From Endozoicomonas sp965208385 (GTDB lineage: Bacteria > Pseudomonadota > Gammaproteobacteria > Pseudomonadales > Endozoicomonadaceae), in contig CBDBOO010000064.1 in assembly GCA_965208385.1 (NCBI GenBank), positions 12,663 through 76,662 of the forward strand: DNA of 64,000 nucleotides, given 5' to 3'. The notes beneath the pieces were generated by a model. The model ran no database searches and had not been told where the DNA came from. It saw only the letters and a list, made by a program, of their open reading frames with translations. The position numbers and the translations under genes were made by a program. Shown here one piece after another: positions 27,815 through 36,690 of the stretch. Within the stretch, counting starts at the first letter, position 1. The number at the start of each line of letters is the position of its first letter.

Positions 27815-28912
27815 ATGATTTCCCGAAGAGATCTGATGAGGTCAGGGCTGATCCTCAGTGGCGGTATGATGTTAGGGGCTGGTTGTTCATTCACTCGTGA
27901 ACCCGTGCTGGTGAGTGCCGCCAGAGACGGAAATGGTCAGCACAGCATTCGGGTGTTCAGTGCCGACAGAGTTCGTGAAACAATCATTCCACTGTCGTAC
28001 AGGGCACATGATGTAGCTCTTCGTCCTGATAGCCCTGAAATTGCTGTGTTTGATCGAAGGCCTGGTCAGCGTTTGACTATTTTTGACTGGCAGAATCCAG
28101 GGAAGTTGATAACGGTACTCAATGATCCACAACGACATTTTTATGGTCATGGGGTGTTCAGTGCAGATGGGCGCTGGCTGTATACCACTGAAAATAATAT
28201 GAGTTCATTGAGCGGTGTTATTGGTATCTACGATGCGAAAAGAAATTATCGTCGTGTAGGTGAGTGGCCCCTTGAATTGCCGGGACCTCATGAGATCAAA
28301 TTAATGCCGGATGGTAATACCCTTGTGATTGCCGTGGGTGGTATTCAGACTCATCCAGACAGAGGGCGTGCAACAATCAATCCGGATAATCTGCAACCTG
28401 CACTCATTTATCTGGATAGAAACACCGGGAAGATTCTGGAGCAACAACTCTTTATTGATACGGCTCTGAGCATACGGCACCTGGATGTTTCAGATGAGGG
28501 TCTGGTGGCTATTGGTATGCAGTATCAGGGTGAGAATGATGAAGCTCTGCCTCTGGCGGCTTTGCATTCAAGAGGTGAACGCTTGCAGGAGATTAAAGCA
28601 GAACCACAGCACTGGCTGTCATTCAATGGCTATGTGGCCAGTGTAGCGCTCCTGCCCGAGGCCGGAACCCTGGCTTTGACTTCCCCCAGGGGGAATAAAC
28701 TGGCTCTGGTGGATATTGGTTCATCAACACTGATGTCGTTGATTCATAACCGGGATTGCGCAGGCTTGTCTGCTATTAACGGGAAAAATCTGGCCATCAG
28801 CAACGGTCTGGGAGAAGTTCAGGTTCTGGCCTGCCGAAATGGCAGAGGATCTGAGCTGAATCGCATCCAATATCTTGATTGCCACTGGGATAACCACATG
28901 ATTGCAATATGA
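27815..28912 (+). CDS. DUF1513 beta-propeller protein, Tat-type signal
   Basis: The 365-aa protein starts MISRRDLMRSGLILSGGMML with a twin-arginine-type SRRDLM and then GAGC, so it is probably Tat-exported and possibly lipidated. The rest is propeller-like with repeats such as HDVALRPDSPEIAVFDRRPG and HEIKLMPDGNTLVIAVGGIQ, the DUF1513 signature of imelysin operons. It starts 5 bp after the second imelysin and is the last gene of the operon. Function is unknown; in this setting it may be a scaffold or partner for the lipoproteins. Confidence 0.87.
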   Translation: MISRRDLMRSGLILSGGMMLGAGCSFTREPVLVSAARDGNGQHSIRVFSADRVRETIIPLSYRAHDVALRPDSPEIAVFDRRPGQRLTIFDWQNPGKLITVLNDPQRHFYGHGVFSADGRWLYTTENNMSSLSGVIGIYDAKRNYRRVGEWPLELPGPHEIKLMPDGNTLVIAVGGIQTHPDRGRATINPDNLQPALIYLDRNTGKILEQQLFIDTALSIRHLDVSDEGLVAIGMQYQGENDEALPLAALHSRGERLQEIKAEPQHWLSFNGYVASVALLPEAGTLALTSPRGNKLALVDIGSSTLMSLIHNRDCAGLSAINGKNLAISNGLGEVQVLACRNGRGSELNRIQYLDCHWDNHMIAI

Positions 28913-28937
28913 AAGAAGCGTTTTCAATCAGCTTCTT
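28913..28937. terminator. Bidirectional terminator between the DUF1513 and globin genes
   Basis: AAGAAGC (28913-28919) pairs with GCTTCTT (28931-28937) around an 11-base loop. AT-rich runs follow on both sides. It lies in the 23-bp gap between two convergent genes, so it could serve both. Confidence 0.5.
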
Positions 28938-29358
28938 AATTTAATTTCTCAGCAGCTGCTTCTAACATGGTGTTTGCAACTAATGTATAAACTGTTGTCC
29001 AGGCTTCGCGTACTTCCTTTGTAAAGGTGTCTCCAAGTTCATGTTCCAGAGACCAGAGCAGGGATCTGGCAACAGTGCTGTAATCCTCTGTTTTAACGCC
29101 ATAATGTGCATGGCGGCGCCCCATAGCCTGAATGGAAGGCTGGATCTCGTTTAAACAATTGAGTGAATTGACTACAACCCCAAGCATCTGCATGAGCTTT
29201 TTACCCTGACTTTGAATATCGCCTTTAAATAGATGTTTAAGGTTCGAATCCAGTTCAAATAAACGATGATAAAAAAGTTTGGCAATAGTCTCCTGGATAG
29301 GAACTACTCTCTGCCAGGACTCTGTTACAAGATCGATTTGGGATTTGGTTAATGACAT
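28936..29358 (-). CDS. Single-domain bacterial globin
   Basis: From the ATG at 29358 (MSLTKSQIDLVTESWQRVVP) the protein is about 140 aa. It has the globin CD/E region FYHRLFELDSNLKHLFKG, a distal-helix region KKLMQMLGVVVNSL, and the proximal His in RRHAHYGVKTEDY, then WSLEHELGDTF and EAWTTVYTLVANTM. This is the layout of Vitreoscilla-type or neuroglobin-like bacterial hemoglobins without a reductase domain. Typical roles are NO detoxification or oxygen binding. It is convergent with the iron operon and has its own leader of over 200 bp. Confidence 0.9.
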   Translation of the reverse strand: MSLTKSQIDLVTESWQRVVPIQETIAKLFYHRLFELDSNLKHLFKGDIQSQGKKLMQMLGVVVNSLNCLNEIQPSIQAMGRRHAHYGVKTEDYSTVARSLLWSLEHELGDTFTKEVREAWTTVYTLVANTMLEAAAEKLN

Positions 29359-29489
29359 ATGAATCTCATTTAACATAAATCATTGCCTGATATTGCACGG
29401 CAGCTGTTAGCTAAAAGTTCGAGTTTCAGCATGAGACATAATAAAAAGAATAAAAAGTAAATGTAATATTGTAATTCTCAGTGCAGAGT

Positions 29490-29572
29490 ATCAGAGGCTT
29501 ATTGATCGGTATCGGCCTGTTGAATGTCATGCTGTATCGCTGCCAGTAGGTTGTCAGGCAGGGTTTCGGGAA
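29490..29572 (-). pseudogene. Remnant of a duplicated 3' end of the gene at 32794
   Basis: This stretch matches the 3' end of the hypothetical gene at 32794-33459 (shared ctgttgaatgtcat, then aggttgtcaggcagggtttc), but about 107 bp are missing between two copies of gccagta. So it is a duplicate that lost its middle by deletion between short direct repeats. It has no frame of its own and adjoins the ISKra4-type insertion. Confidence 0.7.
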
Positions 29573-29610
29573 ATAAATTCGGCTCTACCTCAGATTATGT
29601 GGCTGTCGCA

Positions 29611-31041
29611 GGGTGTAATTAAAAGTGTTCCATCTACCCATTATCCAGCTTGCTGCCAGTACTGATCCCAGTCCCCGTTAGAACGCAATGTTCTTAAGCA
29701 AAGCATTGCTCCTGCGATGGAAGGCTTCCACCAAGCACCCGGTATTTTTAGTCGCATCTGCACTACTGCACTGTTAGAACTTTCTATTTCGCCAGAGCCA
29801 ATGGGAAGATTGGCTGCTTCTGCTGCAGCATATTCGAATTGCCCTGGACGGTTTCGGATATATCGGTGACACTCCTCTGGTTTATTGGCTGCTTTGCCTT
29901 TCTTTCCGTTTCTATGCGGATCAAGCTCTGCCATGACGGCATTAACATTGCCAGATTTCATGCGTTCCTGCTGGATATGCCGCCACTGTACACGTGTTTC
30001 CTTGTTAAACCCGACACACTCTTCTGCTGCATCAGCGAAGTGCTCAGAGAGATGATAATAGTCAACGAGGAAACTTCCTTGCTCTCCAAACACTCTCTTT
30101 GTCTGGTTGGCAATCCAGGTGGCTCCATCACTCACGCAATGGATAGAGGATTGCCGGTTGAGCCCCTGCTCTATTGCACAACTCAACCACTGGTCACCTG
30201 CTTCATCCGGCCCTCCCATTGTGGCCTGATGACGTTTATCTGAACTACCCAGCTTATAGACCTGGCAAAGTTTAGCCTCCTGCCATTCAGTTTTACGTGC
30301 TTTGCGTTTGTCACCTTCTGCCTCTTCATCAATGAGGACAACAGGAATCATGCTTCCATCCATTTCTCCTATGAACTGGGCAGCTTCACCGAGGCAGTCC
30401 TGACGATTTTGTGATGCACTGATGGAATCATTTTGCATACAGCTTGCGTGCTCAAGAGTTATGGCTCGAATAGAAGACTCAGGCACATCAATACCATAAT
30501 GTTCATGTATTTTTTTGCAGCTGCCTGAAAAGAACTATCTGCACCAAAGTCTACAATTTTACGTTGAATTGTGCGGGAGTAGTCGCGACAGTGAATATGA
30601 GCGGCATGACTGAAAGGTCTGACCCGATGCTTGTCTACCGTCTGGCAGCGTTCAAGAACTTCTATTTTCCCATAGGTGCTCAGCCAATAAGTGTTTTTTT
30701 TTGAGTTTTAGCTCCGGGGTGCTTCAGGCAAGCCTCGCCAAATTTTTGATCTTCCTTGTAGGTACCCCAGCCAGTAAGCAGTTCATTGCCCATTTCACGC
30801 AGGTGGGCAATGACGGCTTCTTCAGCATCATCAGCACGATCCAGGAGACCTGACTCGGCTTCAACAATATCCAGAAGTGCAGAAACTCTAAGCTCAAGCT
30901 CGGGGTGGGCTGCAAGTCTATCAGCAAGAGAAATAGGTGAGGGCATAATACTGACTAGGGTTGAGAAATACTCTTACATTATCGTTCATATTGAGGTTTT
31001 GTGGGCAGAAAAACTTCTAATGAACACTTTTAATTACACCC
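29611..31041. mobile_element. ISKra4-type insertion sequence with 9-bp target duplication
   Basis: The ends are a perfect 20-bp inverted repeat, gggtgtaattaaaagtgttc at the left and its reverse complement at the right (31022-31041). The flanks share gctgtcgca (29602-29610 and 31042-31050). Length 1431 bp. It lies upstream of the Ser/Thr kinase gene, whose ATG is 63 bp beyond the right end. The transposase reads on the minus strand in three pieces. Confidence 0.88.
29641..30946 (-). pseudogene. ISKra4-family transposase, three frames
   Basis: Frame one (30946-30680) starts MPSPISLADRLAAHPELELR and ends at an A9 run. A -1 shift there continues YWLSTYGKIEVLERCQT and CRDYSRTIQRKIVDFG, up to an A7 run near 30515. 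A second -1 shift gives HEHYGIDVPESSIRAITLEH and the catalytic part: FIGEMDGSMIPVV (first Asp), CVSDGATWIANQ (second Asp), FLVDYYHLSEH and LPIGSGEIESSN (Glu). ISKra4 transposases of some subgroups use one -1 recoding step; two would be unusual, so at least one break is probably a mutation or homopolymer error. Confidence 0.75.
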
Positions 31042-31104
31042 GCTGTCGCAGAAGAACCGCAGAAGAACTGTCCTTGCCGATGGCGCATTGAAAAATGACT
31101 CGAA

Positions 31105-32538
31105 ATGCCCATTTATACCATTACCGGGCTAACCAGCCTGTCACCCCTTCTAACAACTTTTGGAATAATTGGGCCTTCAGCAGGTCAAAGTCATAAATAC
31201 ATTTCAGGAAGACGTTCTATGGCTACAGGGCATTCATATTCAGTTGGCTCAAACGGTGGTGTTAGGCCACACAGAGCGGCAGACATTTCGCCAAAAACAG
31301 ACTGTTCAAATGCACCGTTCGCCCCGGGAACGGTTACACTCAGCGAACCTCCCAAGCCTCCAGTTAGTGAATCATTGGCCACTGGAGGTAGCCTATCCGG
31401 AAAGAATCTTACAGATAGGCTTGCTGAATTAAAATTGTCTAAAGGCATTCAAGAGCATAGTTGTGCTAATCGTTGGCAAGCTCTTGAACGTTTTTTTGGA
31501 ATTAAACCGTTGGGAAAGATTCCAGGGCCTGGTAACTATGGAACGATTTATAAGGGCTTAGACAGTAGCACAGGGAAGATGTACGTCATCAAGGATATTA
31601 AAATAGATGATGATCATTTCACTAATTTTGTGTGTGGTGAATCTGCAGCTTTGAGGCTTCCGAATCATCCCAATGTTGTAAAAACTCACGCTTTGATTGT
31701 GTGTCATGAAGCTTCACGTATCAGAAGAAAAAGCCCAGGAAATAACTACTTTGCAGTAGTGGACCATGCATCAATACACCAGATTGACCGGACGAAGTAT
31801 TCTGAATATACAGTTAAGCTGGTCGTTTGTGATCTGGTGGATGGAGTGGATCTGATCGATATATCAGGATCTGAAAAGGAGTTGCCTTTCTGTGCCGAAA
31901 GCGCAATCAGGGCTGGTTCTGACATAGCGCAAGGCTTGATGTTTCTGCATGCACACGAAGTAGCTCATCGAGATTTGAAACCAGAAAATATCATAGTAAA
32001 CCGTGCGGAGAAAAACAGATTACAGATACTGGATTTTGGGTTCAGCAAGACTATGGAACAGAGGGATCTCACAAAAACACCCTGTGGCAGTCCAATGTAT
32101 GTTGCTCCAGAGGTAGTGAAGGTGTCCAGACACCCTGAAGGCTCTCCTGGATATGGCTTGAAGGCGGATGTCTGGGCTCTGGGAGCCATTTTGATGGCTA
32201 TGTCAACAGGAGTAAGCCTCGATCATTGTTCCATGTATGGGGTCGTTGATGAAGCGCCTGGAATAAGGGGGTTCAATAATATATTGTATTTCTCCAGCTT
32301 GCCAGACCAACAAAAACTGGACTATATGAAAAAGCATTTTCATGATTTACATAGTGAATCCCCCGGATTGGTTGACTTGATTGTTTTATTAACCCGGGGC
32401 GAGCCAGATGAACGAATAACAGCGGCTCAGGTCGTGAACTATTTGGATTTATTGCGTTCGAACCCGAAAGCACGTTTGGCCCAAACTGAATATCAGGAGG
32501 TATTCACGAGTGAATTTATGGATGACCAATCTATGTAA
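31105..32538 (+). CDS. Eukaryotic-type Ser/Thr protein kinase
   Basis: The 477-aa protein has a Ser/Pro-rich N-terminal 115 residues without a clear signal peptide, then a complete kinase domain: G-loop GKIPGPGNYGTIYKG (about 137-151), the VAIK-type lysine in YVIKDI (K163), Glu179 in CGESAAL, HRDLKPENI at 288-296, DFG at 310-312, CGSPMYVAPEV (activation loop to APE, about 327-337) and KADVWALGAI. All catalytic residues are present, and the HRDLKPEN and CGSPMYVAPE motifs are closer to eukaryotic CAMK/ULK-like kinases than to PknB-type bacterial kinases. No membrane helix or PASTA domain is present. In a host-associated bacterium this could be an effector delivered to host cells, which is inference. 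Confidence 0.88.
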   Translation: MPIYTITGLTSLSPLLTTFGIIGPSAGQSHKYISGRRSMATGHSYSVGSNGGVRPHRAADISPKTDCSNAPFAPGTVTLSEPPKPPVSESLATGGSLSGKNLTDRLAELKLSKGIQEHSCANRWQALERFFGIKPLGKIPGPGNYGTIYKGLDSSTGKMYVIKDIKIDDDHFTNFVCGESAALRLPNHPNVVKTHALIVCHEASRIRRKSPGNNYFAVVDHASIHQIDRTKYSEYTVKLVVCDLVDGVDLIDISGSEKELPFCAESAIRAGSDIAQGLMFLHAHEVAHRDLKPENIIVNRAEKNRLQILDFGFSKTMEQRDLTKTPCGSPMYVAPEVVKVSRHPEGSPGYGLKADVWALGAILMAMSTGVSLDHCSMYGVVDEAPGIRGFNNILYFSSLPDQQKLDYMKKHFHDLHSESPGLVDLIVLLTRGEPDERITAAQVVNYLDLLRSNPKARLAQTEYQEVFTSEFMDDQSM

Positions 32539-32793
32539 ACACTTTGCTGATTTTTATTTTAATGGCTGTATACATCTCGTCGAAGATGCAGAATTGTTGA
32601 CTGCTCTTACTAACCTGGAACGACAGTCCGGCCCAATCACATACTCCATGTAAGATCCCGAAGTTTGCTTGTTTGCCCTCTGACGGCATCTCCAAATGCT
32701 TGGGTATAGTCAATCTCGGATTGCAGGATATTGAAGGCTTTTAAAAGTGATATTGAAAAGTGATATTGAGATTTTAGTTCGCAGTATCAAGGC

Positions 32794-33459
32794 TTACTGG
32801 CCGATTTCTGCCTGTTGAATGTCATACTGTATCGCAGCCAGTATCTGCTGAAGGCTGGCATCGTATTGTTTCAGGCTATCGCTGAATTCAGGCATCAATG
32901 CCTGAAGTGTTATGCCATTCTGTGCCAGTAGGTTGTCAGGCAGGGTTTCGGGAAATAAATTTCCCAGCATGTAGAGTCGCGTTTCGGCCTGATTTATAAA
33001 GGTCATCAGTCGTTCATATTCGATGCCTTGATCATGCAGTACTGGCTTTCGGCCTGACCGGGACAGTTCCATTCGATCAAATACCTGCTGTAATTGCATA
33101 TCATGGTTGGATAGCACGTCATTGATATGCTGTAGTCCTGAAATATAAGCGCTTGAGCTGCTTTTCCCCGTGGGCGCAATGGGTGTTGACTTTACCTCAT
33201 TAACCGCATCAATTGTGGCAATGTCGGGTTGCTTACTTTGGCTCATATCGGGGCGGAAAGGATTGATGACAACAATCTGTCCCAGAAGCTCCTGAATGAC
33301 GCCGTAGTTCATTGTCAGCATCTCTTCCATATTACTCCGAGCTGTTTCAAAGCTTATTTCTACCTGGGATTCTGCTATATCCACTGCCCCGGGGGACACT
33401 TCACGATCTGCCAGGGGATTGGGCTCCACCTGTCGGTCATTGATGTTATCCAGTCCCAT
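32794..33459 (-). CDS. Hypothetical protein, 221 aa, helical
   Basis: The protein starts MGLDNINDRQVEPNPLADRE and has no signal peptide or membrane helix. It is rich in Gln, Glu and Leu with several predicted helices (DIAESQVEISFETARSNMEE, LQHINDVLSNHDMQLQQVFD, LKQYDASLQQILAAIQYD), consistent with coiled coils. A partial, deleted copy of its 3' end lies at 29490-29572. I do not recognise the family. A Gly-x-x-Asn start and helical repeats resemble secreted accessory proteins, but that is only an impression. Confidence 0.6.
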   Translation of the reverse strand: MGLDNINDRQVEPNPLADREVSPGAVDIAESQVEISFETARSNMEEMLTMNYGVIQELLGQIVVINPFRPDMSQSKQPDIATIDAVNEVKSTPIAPTGKSSSSAYISGLQHINDVLSNHDMQLQQVFDRMELSRSGRKPVLHDQGIEYERLMTFINQAETRLYMLGNLFPETLPDNLLAQNGITLQALMPEFSDSLKQYDASLQQILAAIQYDIQQAEIGQ

Positions 33460-33600
33460 TCCAGGTTCCTTTCCTTGAACAATATTATAAACAGTTTAGC
33501 AAAGTTCATGTTCATTTCAGAGACTCTGCAAATCTGATTCTGAATCAGGATTCTTATCTATACTCTCCTTCCATCCTGCCTTTAATTACCCCGGGAAAAT

Positions 33601-34665
33601 ATGAAGCACACTGGATATCATTCTATTTTCCTTAAAGTGATTTTTTCTGTTTTTTATATCGGGGCGGTGACCAGTCAATGTGCTTACAGTCAGGATTATG
33701 ATTCAAACTGTTCTCTCTGGGAGGATGATGACATCGATACAGGCAGTGATTGCTGGCTTCAATATATTGAACAGCTTCAGAAGGTGGAGCCGGTAACATT
33801 GCATGTGGTGACTAAGGAAATGAGTGACGAAGAGAGTGAAGGCAAGACTCATTCAACTGACTTTGATGTTGAAAAAATAGATGAACAGTGGAGCGTTAAA
33901 AAAATTGTAGGATTCAAATATATTCATGAAAACCGAGGTCTTATTAAGAGGATTATAGAAAAGTCGGATGGCAAGCTCTGTCGAACCACAGTTGGTTGGA
34001 TTGAATCGGAAGTGTGCATAAAACACTGGTTTTCGATTCAATGCTTATCTGAAATCTGTGGCTTATGGGTAGTTTATCTGGAAGAGGCTCTCACAGGATT
34101 GTTGGAGATTACGAATCCGGATAAAGATGGTTATGCCGAGATAATCATCATACCCTTCGATGGAAGGGGATTGTCAATGGTGGTACCTGTTTTTATTTTG
34201 CAGAGAATAGTTGATGAACAGAAAGCCTATCAAGGCATGAAAATGAGCCTGAGTAGAAAAGACCTTGAGAGATATTTTGAAGGCTATGGTGCAACTGTAA
34301 GAACTATTCTGGAATTTCTGCCTTCTTTCGAATTTTCTCAAAACATGATGAAAGCTGTTTTTGAACATGTTGATCAAATGCGCAAGTATCAGGTGTTTTC
34401 ATGTACTTTTAGTGAATTTTGGTGCCCCAATATAGATAAATTACTCAATGACGATCCTATTCTGTATATGGATATCTATTTTTGTGGGTATAAAGTTGTT
34501 AATTGGCAGGAGACGTATACTTTTAAGAGTTCAGAATATTTTTCAAAAATTAGTTTAACCCGGTTAAAGCAAGATTTAAGCAAGTTGATTTACGGGTTTG
34601 ATCACCCGTTTTGTTTCCACAAAACCACAAAAAAGTGGGCTGGACCCAACCGTGGTAGATTTTAA
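33601..34665 (+). CDS. Hypothetical exported protein, 354 aa
   Basis: The N-terminus MKHTGYHSIFLKVIFSVFYI, then GAVTSQCAYSQ, is a signal peptide with probable cleavage near AYS-Q. The mature part is acidic at first (SLWEDDDIDTGSDC), rich in Cys (about a dozen, several spaced as possible disulfide pairs such as CLSEIC and CTFSEFWC) and Tyr/Phe. There are no internal membrane helices and no family motif I recognise. It ends WAGPNRGRF. It is AT-richer than its neighbours, which suits transfer or a species-specific secreted factor. Confidence 0.55.
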   Translation: MKHTGYHSIFLKVIFSVFYIGAVTSQCAYSQDYDSNCSLWEDDDIDTGSDCWLQYIEQLQKVEPVTLHVVTKEMSDEESEGKTHSTDFDVEKIDEQWSVKKIVGFKYIHENRGLIKRIIEKSDGKLCRTTVGWIESEVCIKHWFSIQCLSEICGLWVVYLEEALTGLLEITNPDKDGYAEIIIIPFDGRGLSMVVPVFILQRIVDEQKAYQGMKMSLSRKDLERYFEGYGATVRTILEFLPSFEFSQNMMKAVFEHVDQMRKYQVFSCTFSEFWCPNIDKLLNDDPILYMDIYFCGYKVVNWQETYTFKSSEYFSKISLTRLKQDLSKLIYGFDHPFCFHKTTKKWAGPNRGRF

Positions 34666-34808
34666 TATTGGTCTTGTCCCATTCAGGCCTGAGTACGTGG
34701 TAAATGGGTACTTATTGTGTCGCAGGTTATCATTACAGTTCAGTTACCGGAAAAATAACTCTTGAGGTTCTTACAAAAGAGCCATTTTATAGATTCTGTT
34801 ATACCTTA

Positions 34809-35705
34809 TTATTTAATAACCTGACTTTCAGCCACAGCGCCTTTATTAAAACCTTCATAAGCCATGACTTTTATCTGATGGCCAGGTCGCAGCAGGGCGG
34901 TTTTCTCGGCCATGTGCTGAGCCAGAAGTTCAACCGTGGAGTCTGTATCAATCAGGTAGCAACGATCTGCAGCAATGGTCAGTTCAAAGCTCCCCTGCTG
35001 AGAGATGTAAGCGAAGTGATGGTGGTCGATACCTGCAAGCTTGATGGTTTCCTTGAAATCTTCAGACGTTGCGATGTAAATATCTCTCCATCGATTGGCC
35101 CAATGTTGCTCCAGTTCTGAGTCACGCTGGTTATCCACATAAACCCTGATCTGAGAACGATGGCCGTGTGCTATGCGCTGGCAATCCCCCAGATGTTTTT
35201 TCAGACCGTGGCTGTAGTGGTAAAAGGCACCGTCTATGGCTTCATTATAAAGAGATAAATTGACGGATTTGACGTTTTCAGGTAATTCCCGGATGAGAGC
35301 CTGTTCAAGGATGGGTTTCAATACGGTTGTATTTATGGTGTCGGACTCAACCAGCAGTATGGCTTGAGCGGGCGCTTTGCAGATGATTTGTCCCTGTTCA
35401 GTCATCATGTGCACAGAGAGAGCTTTATCATCATGACTGACTGAAATCTGTGATGATTTCATTGGAACCAGCAATCGATGATCGGCCATAAGATCGAGCA
35501 GTGACTTAATTTGTTTTTTGACATGACCAAAATCAAACACCATGCCCTGTTCATCAAGATCACCGGAAAGAGTGACATCAACCAGCCAGCTTTCTCCTAC
35601 AAGCCCCCGATTGGGACAAAGATAGCTGAAATCAAGGGTTGTAAGTTGCTGGACGAACAAGGCTGTCATGGTACTTCTCATGGTACTTCTCACGGTACTT
35701 CTCAT
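34809..35705 (-). CDS. Two-domain 6-pyruvoyl-tetrahydropterin-synthase-like protein
   Basis: This is a 6-PTPS/6-carboxytetrahydropterin synthase (QueD) relative with two T-fold copies. The first copy (to about residue 120) has FDFGHVKKQIKSLLDLMADHR, matching the family's DFxxLK...LDHxxL block, but GESW where the zinc-binding HGH should be. The second copy has SHGLKKHLGDCQRIAHGHR, with the catalytic Cys and HGH zinc site. The active site is thus split over the copies, as in a known gammaproteobacterial double-length form. The start is ambiguous because the first 16 codons are a 12-bp tandem repeat (MRST); MTALFVQQL at 35669 is the likely original start. Pathway: pterin or 7-deazaguanine synthesis, or a divergent role. 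Confidence 0.78.
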   Translation of the reverse strand: MRSTVRSTMRSTMTALFVQQLTTLDFSYLCPNRGLVGESWLVDVTLSGDLDEQGMVFDFGHVKKQIKSLLDLMADHRLLVPMKSSQISVSHDDKALSVHMMTEQGQIICKAPAQAILLVESDTINTTVLKPILEQALIRELPENVKSVNLSLYNEAIDGAFYHYSHGLKKHLGDCQRIAHGHRSQIRVYVDNQRDSELEQHWANRWRDIYIATSEDFKETIKLAGIDHHHFAYISQQGSFELTIAADRCYLIDTDSTVELLAQHMAEKTALLRPGHQIKVMAYEGFNKGAVAESQVIK

Positions 35706-35714
35706 GGTACTTCC
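35667..35714. repeat. 12-bp tandem repeat at a start codon
   Basis: Four units of catggtacttct (35667-35678, 35679-35690, 35691-35702 with one change, 35703-35714 with one change). On the coding strand each unit is AGAAGTACCATG, that is a weak ribosome-binding site plus ATG, giving an N-terminal MRST repeat. Copy-number change keeps the frame but adds or removes four residues and alternative starts. Confidence 0.9.
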
Positions 35715-35738
35715 GATTATGATTATGGTTTCAGGTAC

Positions 35739-36551
35739 TCAGTTTAGAAGCTCCTTGCTGGTATTGAGAGACCAATTGAACTCCTGCCAACTGAAACTGA
35801 GTTGATTCTTCTGTAACACCAGTTGGCGAACAATGTTTTCATCCGGGTGATGTTTGATCAGGAAGGCTATGATACCAGCATCGTTGCCAAAGTCTTTCTT
35901 ATACCAGCGAAAACATTTGGGTAAATGGACATGCTTCCCTCTTATACGAACCTGACGATGAAGAAAATCGGCGGTGACTTCATCCAGTTCTTTATCCAGA
36001 GTATGAGCGTGATACGCCTTCATTGGCGCTGAAGACACACAGGCACAAAATAGCGCCATATGAATCCGGGGGTCGGTTTCCGATAGCACCAGTTCCAGCT
36101 CTGGTTGCTTCTTTTTGAAAGGACGTGTCAGCTGTGCATAGCCGGGTTCGTTATTTCTGAGTATGCCATGTTCAATTAAATCAAGATTTAACAGGAAATC
36201 ATCAATCTGATAATGGAAATCGGTGAAGATGTTTTCGATTTCGCGAATACTGCCTTCAGGCTGTTCGGTCATCACTGAATGGAGCATCAGTAAATTGTAT
36301 ACATTCAACCAGAATGCTTTGCGATCATTCCGTGAGGTCAACTGGGAAGGGTTGTATTGATTGAGAGCACGAGCCAGCATAATCAACTGATTATGCTGTT
36401 CTGAGTCAGGGAAATTTTCATAAGAAAAGGAGTGAGACATTGTGTCATAAAACTGGCGTGTAACATCGTCCAGGAGTGTAGCCAGTTCGGTAGCAAGATC
36501 TTTATCTCTGAGAAAACGACTGGTCCATGAGCCCTTGTTCAGTGTTGGCAT
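35739..36551 (-). CDS. DUF547 domain protein
   Basis: The 270-aa protein has the DUF547 core: KAFWLNVYNLLMLHSVM (the conserved N-x-Y-N segment), DPRIHMALFCACVSSAPMKA (the RxHxAxxC block, thought to hold a cysteine-peptidase-like site), and VHLPKCFRWYKKDFGND near the end. There is no signal peptide. In plants the domain follows leucine-zipper proteins; in bacteria the function is not established. The next gene downstream on the same strand is the PTPS-like gene, 33 bp away, so the two are probably co-transcribed. Confidence 0.85.
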   Translation of the reverse strand: MPTLNKGSWTSRFLRDKDLATELATLLDDVTRQFYDTMSHSFSYENFPDSEQHNQLIMLARALNQYNPSQLTSRNDRKAFWLNVYNLLMLHSVMTEQPEGSIREIENIFTDFHYQIDDFLLNLDLIEHGILRNNEPGYAQLTRPFKKKQPELELVLSETDPRIHMALFCACVSSAPMKAYHAHTLDKELDEVTADFLHRQVRIRGKHVHLPKCFRWYKKDFGNDAGIIAFLIKHHPDENIVRQLVLQKNQLSFSWQEFNWSLNTSKELLN

Positions 36552-36690
36552 TTAAATTATTCCTTCCTGTATAAATCGAGAATGCACTCTCTATATTTCA
36601 GTTAATACGTATGAAATTCACTTGTGGATGTTACTTCATAGTTGTTACTGATTACCATGCAGGCTATCTTCATCGCTTTAATACAAGCTC

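Noticed and set aside
34704..35120. Open frame of 138 codons on the plus strand
   Set aside because: It is antisense to the PTPS-like gene, has no family pattern, and its first part is in a gene gap without a ribosome-binding site.
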